Shown here one piece after another: positions 61,395-64,000 of a stretch of DNA of 64,000 nucleotides. Position numbers and translations under genes: made by a program. The notes below the pieces were generated by a model. The model saw nothing but the letters and a program-made list of their open reading frames with translations, ran no database searches and was not told the origin of the DNA. The stretch spans positions 3,326,001 through 3,390,000 of the forward strand of contig NC_017249.1 in NCBI RefSeq assembly GCF_000284375.1, read 5' to 3'. Origin of the DNA: Bradyrhizobium japonicum USDA 6. GTDB taxonomy: Bacteria > Pseudomonadota > Alphaproteobacteria > Rhizobiales > Xanthobacteraceae. Positions within the stretch are counted from its first letter, which is position 1. Each line of letters opens with the position of its first letter.

Positions 61395-61558
61395 CGTCGC
61401 CGGAATTGCAAGGCCATTCTCCAAAACATCGTCGAGCCTGAACCGGCGGTTCTGCGATCCAGGCGCGGATCACGATGAAAGATCGAGAGCGCAGTGGGTC
61501 GATATGCGAAGCAACGACGTAATCTAGATCATCGCGCTGGGTTCTTGGAGAGACGGAA

Positions 61559-62785
61559 GTGAGTATGACTGATAGACCGGCATCTCAGCTCGATCGCGGT
61601 TCGTTCTATCGCTTTCCACGATGTTGCGTCGCACCGATCGGTCTGCTGTTCGCGCTGGCGCTCGCCGGCTGCGACAAGAAGGCACAGTCACAGGAGGCTG
61701 CGCCTACACCGCCGCTGGTTACAGTCGCGCAACCAGTCAAGCGCACGGTCACTGACTGGGACGAGTTCACCGGCCGCTTTGAGGCGATACAGGAGGTTCA
61801 GGTCCGTGCCCGTGTCGGTGGCTTCGTCAACAGCGTCGAGTTCACAGACGGTGCGATCGTTCATGCCGGCGATCTGCTCTACATCATCGATCCGCGCCCG
61901 TTCGAGGCGGTCGCCTCACAAGCGCAGGGCCAACTCGACGACGCGCGGGCCAAGGCAGAGCTTGCCAAGCGTGAACTCGACCGTGGGCTGAACCTAGTCC
62001 AGACCAGCGCAGTTTCGGTGCAGGTCGTCGATCAGCGCCGTCAGGCCTTGCAGGCGGCCTATGCGGCCGAGACGCAGGCCGAGGGTGCGCTGAAGGCCGC
62101 GCAGCTCAATGTCGAATTCACCCACGTGCTGGCGCCGATCACCGGCCGCGTCAGTCGCCATCTGGTGACCCCCGGCAACCTCGTGCAGGGCGCCGATAGC
62201 GGCGCGACGTTGCTCACCTCGATCGTGTCGCTCGATCCGATTTACATCTATTTCGACGTCGACGAGGCGACCTATCAGCGCAACAGCAGGCTGTGGTTCG
62301 AAGGCAAGCGGCCGAGTTCGCGCGATACGTCAAATCCCGTGCAGGTGACGCTGACCGGGGAGATAAAGCCCTCGCATGAGGGGAAGATGGACTTCCTCGA
62401 CAATCGACTGGACATTTCGACTGCGACCCTGCGCAGCCGCGCGATTGTCCCGAACAAGGATCTCTCGATCCTCCCGGGGCAGTTTGGCCGCGTCAGGATC
62501 ATCGGCTCGTCGCCCTATGAGGCGCTGCTGATTCCGGACACCGCTATAGCCACCGACCAGTCGCGCAAGATCGTGTTCGTGGTCAAGGCAGACAACACGG
62601 TAGATGTAAGGCCGGTGATGCTCGGGCCGCTCGATGGGGGGCTGCGCGTGATTCGCGAGGGCCTCATGCCGGAGGATCAGGTCATCGTCGACGGGCTGCA
62701 GCGTGCGCGCGTCGGCGCCAAGGTGACACCGAAAAAGGCGCAGGCGCCGGCAGACGACAAGGCTCCGGCAGGTGCGAGGCCATGA
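61559..62785 (+). CDS. RND efflux periplasmic adaptor lipoprotein (MexE-like)
   Basis: 408 residues from GTG 61559 (ATG 61565 also possible). Lipoprotein signal: LLFALALAGCDKK. Domain order is usual: lipoyl half (WDEFTGRFEAIQEVQVRARV, GGFVNSVEFTDGAIVHAGDL), hairpin (about 110-170), second lipoyl half (FTHVLAPITGRVSRHLVTPG), beta-barrel (PNKDLSILPGQFGRVRIIGS) and a Lys/Ala-rich tail. It overlaps the permease gene by four bases. It is a different branch from the adaptor at 11059. Copy 7 of the repeated element is upstream. Confidence 0.9.
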   Translation: MSMTDRPASQLDRGSFYRFPRCCVAPIGLLFALALAGCDKKAQSQEAAPTPPLVTVAQPVKRTVTDWDEFTGRFEAIQEVQVRARVGGFVNSVEFTDGAIVHAGDLLYIIDPRPFEAVASQAQGQLDDARAKAELAKRELDRGLNLVQTSAVSVQVVDQRRQALQAAYAAETQAEGALKAAQLNVEFTHVLAPITGRVSRHLVTPGNLVQGADSGATLLTSIVSLDPIYIYFDVDEATYQRNSRLWFEGKRPSSRDTSNPVQVTLTGEIKPSHEGKMDFLDNRLDISTATLRSRAIVPNKDLSILPGQFGRVRIIGSSPYEALLIPDTAIATDQSRKIVFVVKADNTVDVRPVMLGPLDGGLRVIREGLMPEDQVIVDGLQRARVGAKVTPKKAQAPADDKAPAGARP

Positions 62786-64000
62786 ATCTCGGAAAGCTTT
62801 CCATCAACCAGCCCATCTTGGCGATGGTACTGTCCATCGTGCTTGTGATCGTCGGCACGATCGCCTACCAGACGCTGCCGGTCTCGGAATATCCGCAGGC
62901 GGTGCCGCCGACCGTCACCGTCACCACGCAATATCCCGGCGCCTCCGCGCAGACCGTATCCGACACGGTGGCAGCCCCGATCGAGCAGGAGATCAACGGC
63001 GTCGAGGACATGCTGTATCTCTACAGTCAGGCGACCTCGAACGGCCAGCTCACCATCACCGTCACCTTCAAGCTCGGTATTGACCTCGACAAGGCGCAGG
63101 TACTTGTGCAGAACCGCGTCGCGATTGCGCAGCCGCGGCTGCCGGACGAGGTGCAGCGCAACGGCGTCGTAACCCGCAAGAACTCGCCCGACATCCTGAT
63201 GGCCGTATTCGTGCTGTCGCCCGACGACTCGTTCGATCAGCTCTACATCTCCAACTACACGCTGCTGCAGGTGCGCGATCAGCTTTTGCGGCTCGACGGC
63301 GTCGGTGACATCCAGATGTTCGGCGCGCGCGACTACTCGATGCGACTGTGGCTCGATCCCGACCGGATCGCTGATGTCGGTCTGACATCGGGCGAGGTGC
63401 TGGCGGCGATCCGCGCACAGAACCTGCAGATCACCGGCGGACAGATCGCTGAGCCGCCGATCGCCGATCGCGCGCTCCAGCCGAACCTCGTCTTCACTGG
63501 CCGCCTCAAGGATATCGGGCAGTTTGAGGACATCGTGGTGAAGGCCGGTTCCGACGGCCGCACCGTACGTCTGCGCGACGTCGCCCGCGTCGAGCTCGGT
63601 GCGCTCTCCTACGCCACCAGCAGCCGCATACTACGCAAGTCGGCCGTCGCAATGGTGGTGACGCAACGGCCCGGATCGAACGCGCTCGCCACGGCGAAGG
63701 CAATCTCCACCACCATGGCGAAGCTGAAGGAAAGTTTTCCGAAGGGCCTCGACTACAATATCGGCTACAACCCCACCGAATTCATCGCCCAATCGGTCCA
63801 TGAGCTGATTAAGACGGTGTACGAGGCGATGGCGCTCGTCGTCATCGTGGTGCTGGTGTTCTTGCAGGGATGGCGGCCTGCGATCATCCCGATCATCGCG
63901 ATCCCAGTGTCGCTGGTCGGCACCTTCGCGGTGATGGCCGCGCTTGGATTCTCGATCAATAATTTGACGCTCTTCGGTCTGGTCCTCGCGGTCGGCATCG
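62782..64000 (+). CDS. RND efflux permease (MexF/AcrB type), cut by the window edge
   Basis: Translated from ATG 62782 and open to the end of the window (about 406 residues). N-terminus MNLGKLSINQPILAMVLSIV, then QTLPVSEYPQAVPPTVTVTT and QYPGASAQTVSDTVAAPIEQ, is typical of HAE1-type pumps. The first periplasmic loop ends at FPKGLDYNIGYNPTEFIAQS, and the second helix (MALVVIVVLVFLQGWRPAII) and third helix (VSLVGTFAVMAALGFSINNL) follow. It works with the coupled adaptor and an outer-membrane channel not seen in the window. The proton-relay Asp in TM4 lies just past the edge. Confidence 0.9.
   Translation, partial: MNLGKLSINQPILAMVLSIVLVIVGTIAYQTLPVSEYPQAVPPTVTVTTQYPGASAQTVSDTVAAPIEQEINGVEDMLYLYSQATSNGQLTITVTFKLGIDLDKAQVLVQNRVAIAQPRLPDEVQRNGVVTRKNSPDILMAVFVLSPDDSFDQLYISNYTLLQVRDQLLRLDGVGDIQMFGARDYSMRLWLDPDRIADVGLTSGEVLAAIRAQNLQITGGQIAEPPIADRALQPNLVFTGRLKDIGQFEDIVVKAGSDGRTVRLRDVARVELGALSYATSSRILRKSAVAMVVTQRPGSNALATAKAISTTMAKLKESFPKGLDYNIGYNPTEFIAQSVHELIKTVYEAMALVVIVVLVFLQGWRPAIIPIIAIPVSLVGTFAVMAALGFSINNLTLFGLVLAVGI

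Noticed and set aside
1..64000. CRISPR arrays, insertion sequences, rRNA genes
   Set aside because: No regularly spaced repeats, transposase-like frames with terminal repeats, or rRNA segments were seen.

Overview
The window looks like a chromosomal segment of a Bradyrhizobium-type alphaproteobacterium (Nitrobacteraceae, Hyphomicrobiales/Rhizobiales). The basis is high G+C, DUF992, DUF6894 and IDGRKCWY-type secreted proteins, paired NarL-like two-component systems, and duplicated efflux and transport genes. This is a family-level guess from gene content; there is no rRNA or marker gene to fix the species. Four genes (integrase, mrpG, two MFS transporters) are each broken by one base missing from a homopolymer run, so some apparent pseudogenes may be sequencing or assembly errors.

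Layout. 0-2.2 kb: end of an integrated element (tyrosine integrase running off the left edge, 3' fragment of tRNA-Lys as attachment site), a transporter remnant, and a histidine-kinase stub joined to a response regulator. 2.4-6.5 kb: small envelope proteins, an AI-2E family permease and a Bax-inhibitor-1 protein. 6.5-10.7 kb: a six-gene Mrp-type cation/proton antiporter operon with no separate MrpA. 11-15.2 kb: an RND efflux pair. 15.2-25 kb: a long minus-strand series of AbgT, glutaminase, MFS, M20 dipeptidase and two tandem SLC13/RCK permeases. 25.4-27.1 kb: a DcaP-like porin. 27.5-29.7 kb: a complete two-component system, the intact paralogue of the stub pair. 30.8-39.2 kb: an amino-sugar locus (two Gfo/Idh/MocA dehydrogenases, NagA-like deacetylase, NagB-like deaminase, LacI regulator, CUT1 ABC transporter lacking its ATPase) with two matching LacI operators placed just behind TTGACA -35 boxes. 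39.4-40.9 kb: TenA and small proteins.

41-64 kb is a stress and detoxification region: a Host_attach-family protein, cupins, a histidine kinase, an antibiotic-biosynthesis-monooxygenase-like protein, a LysR regulator, two peroxiredoxin-like proteins, cytochrome P460, DUF1993, three DHA2-type MFS exporters, two nearly identical NADPH:quinone-type oxidoreductases in inverted orientation, EgtD, an AhpD-like protein, a nitroreductase, an OsmC protein and a second RND pump. The most notable signal here is a repeated element of about 42 bp. It has a LysR-type box (CGATA-N9-TATCG) followed by a conserved CCATGG/GAGAGGT/ATTTC block, and occurs at six or seven promoters, always in the same orientation to the gene it precedes. 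I infer an undescribed LysR regulon for oxidant, quinone or electrophile stress, with the local LysR gene (45234-46226) as the best candidate regulator. Fragments of msrA and an NmrA/SDR gene show that this region has been reshuffled and is partly decaying.
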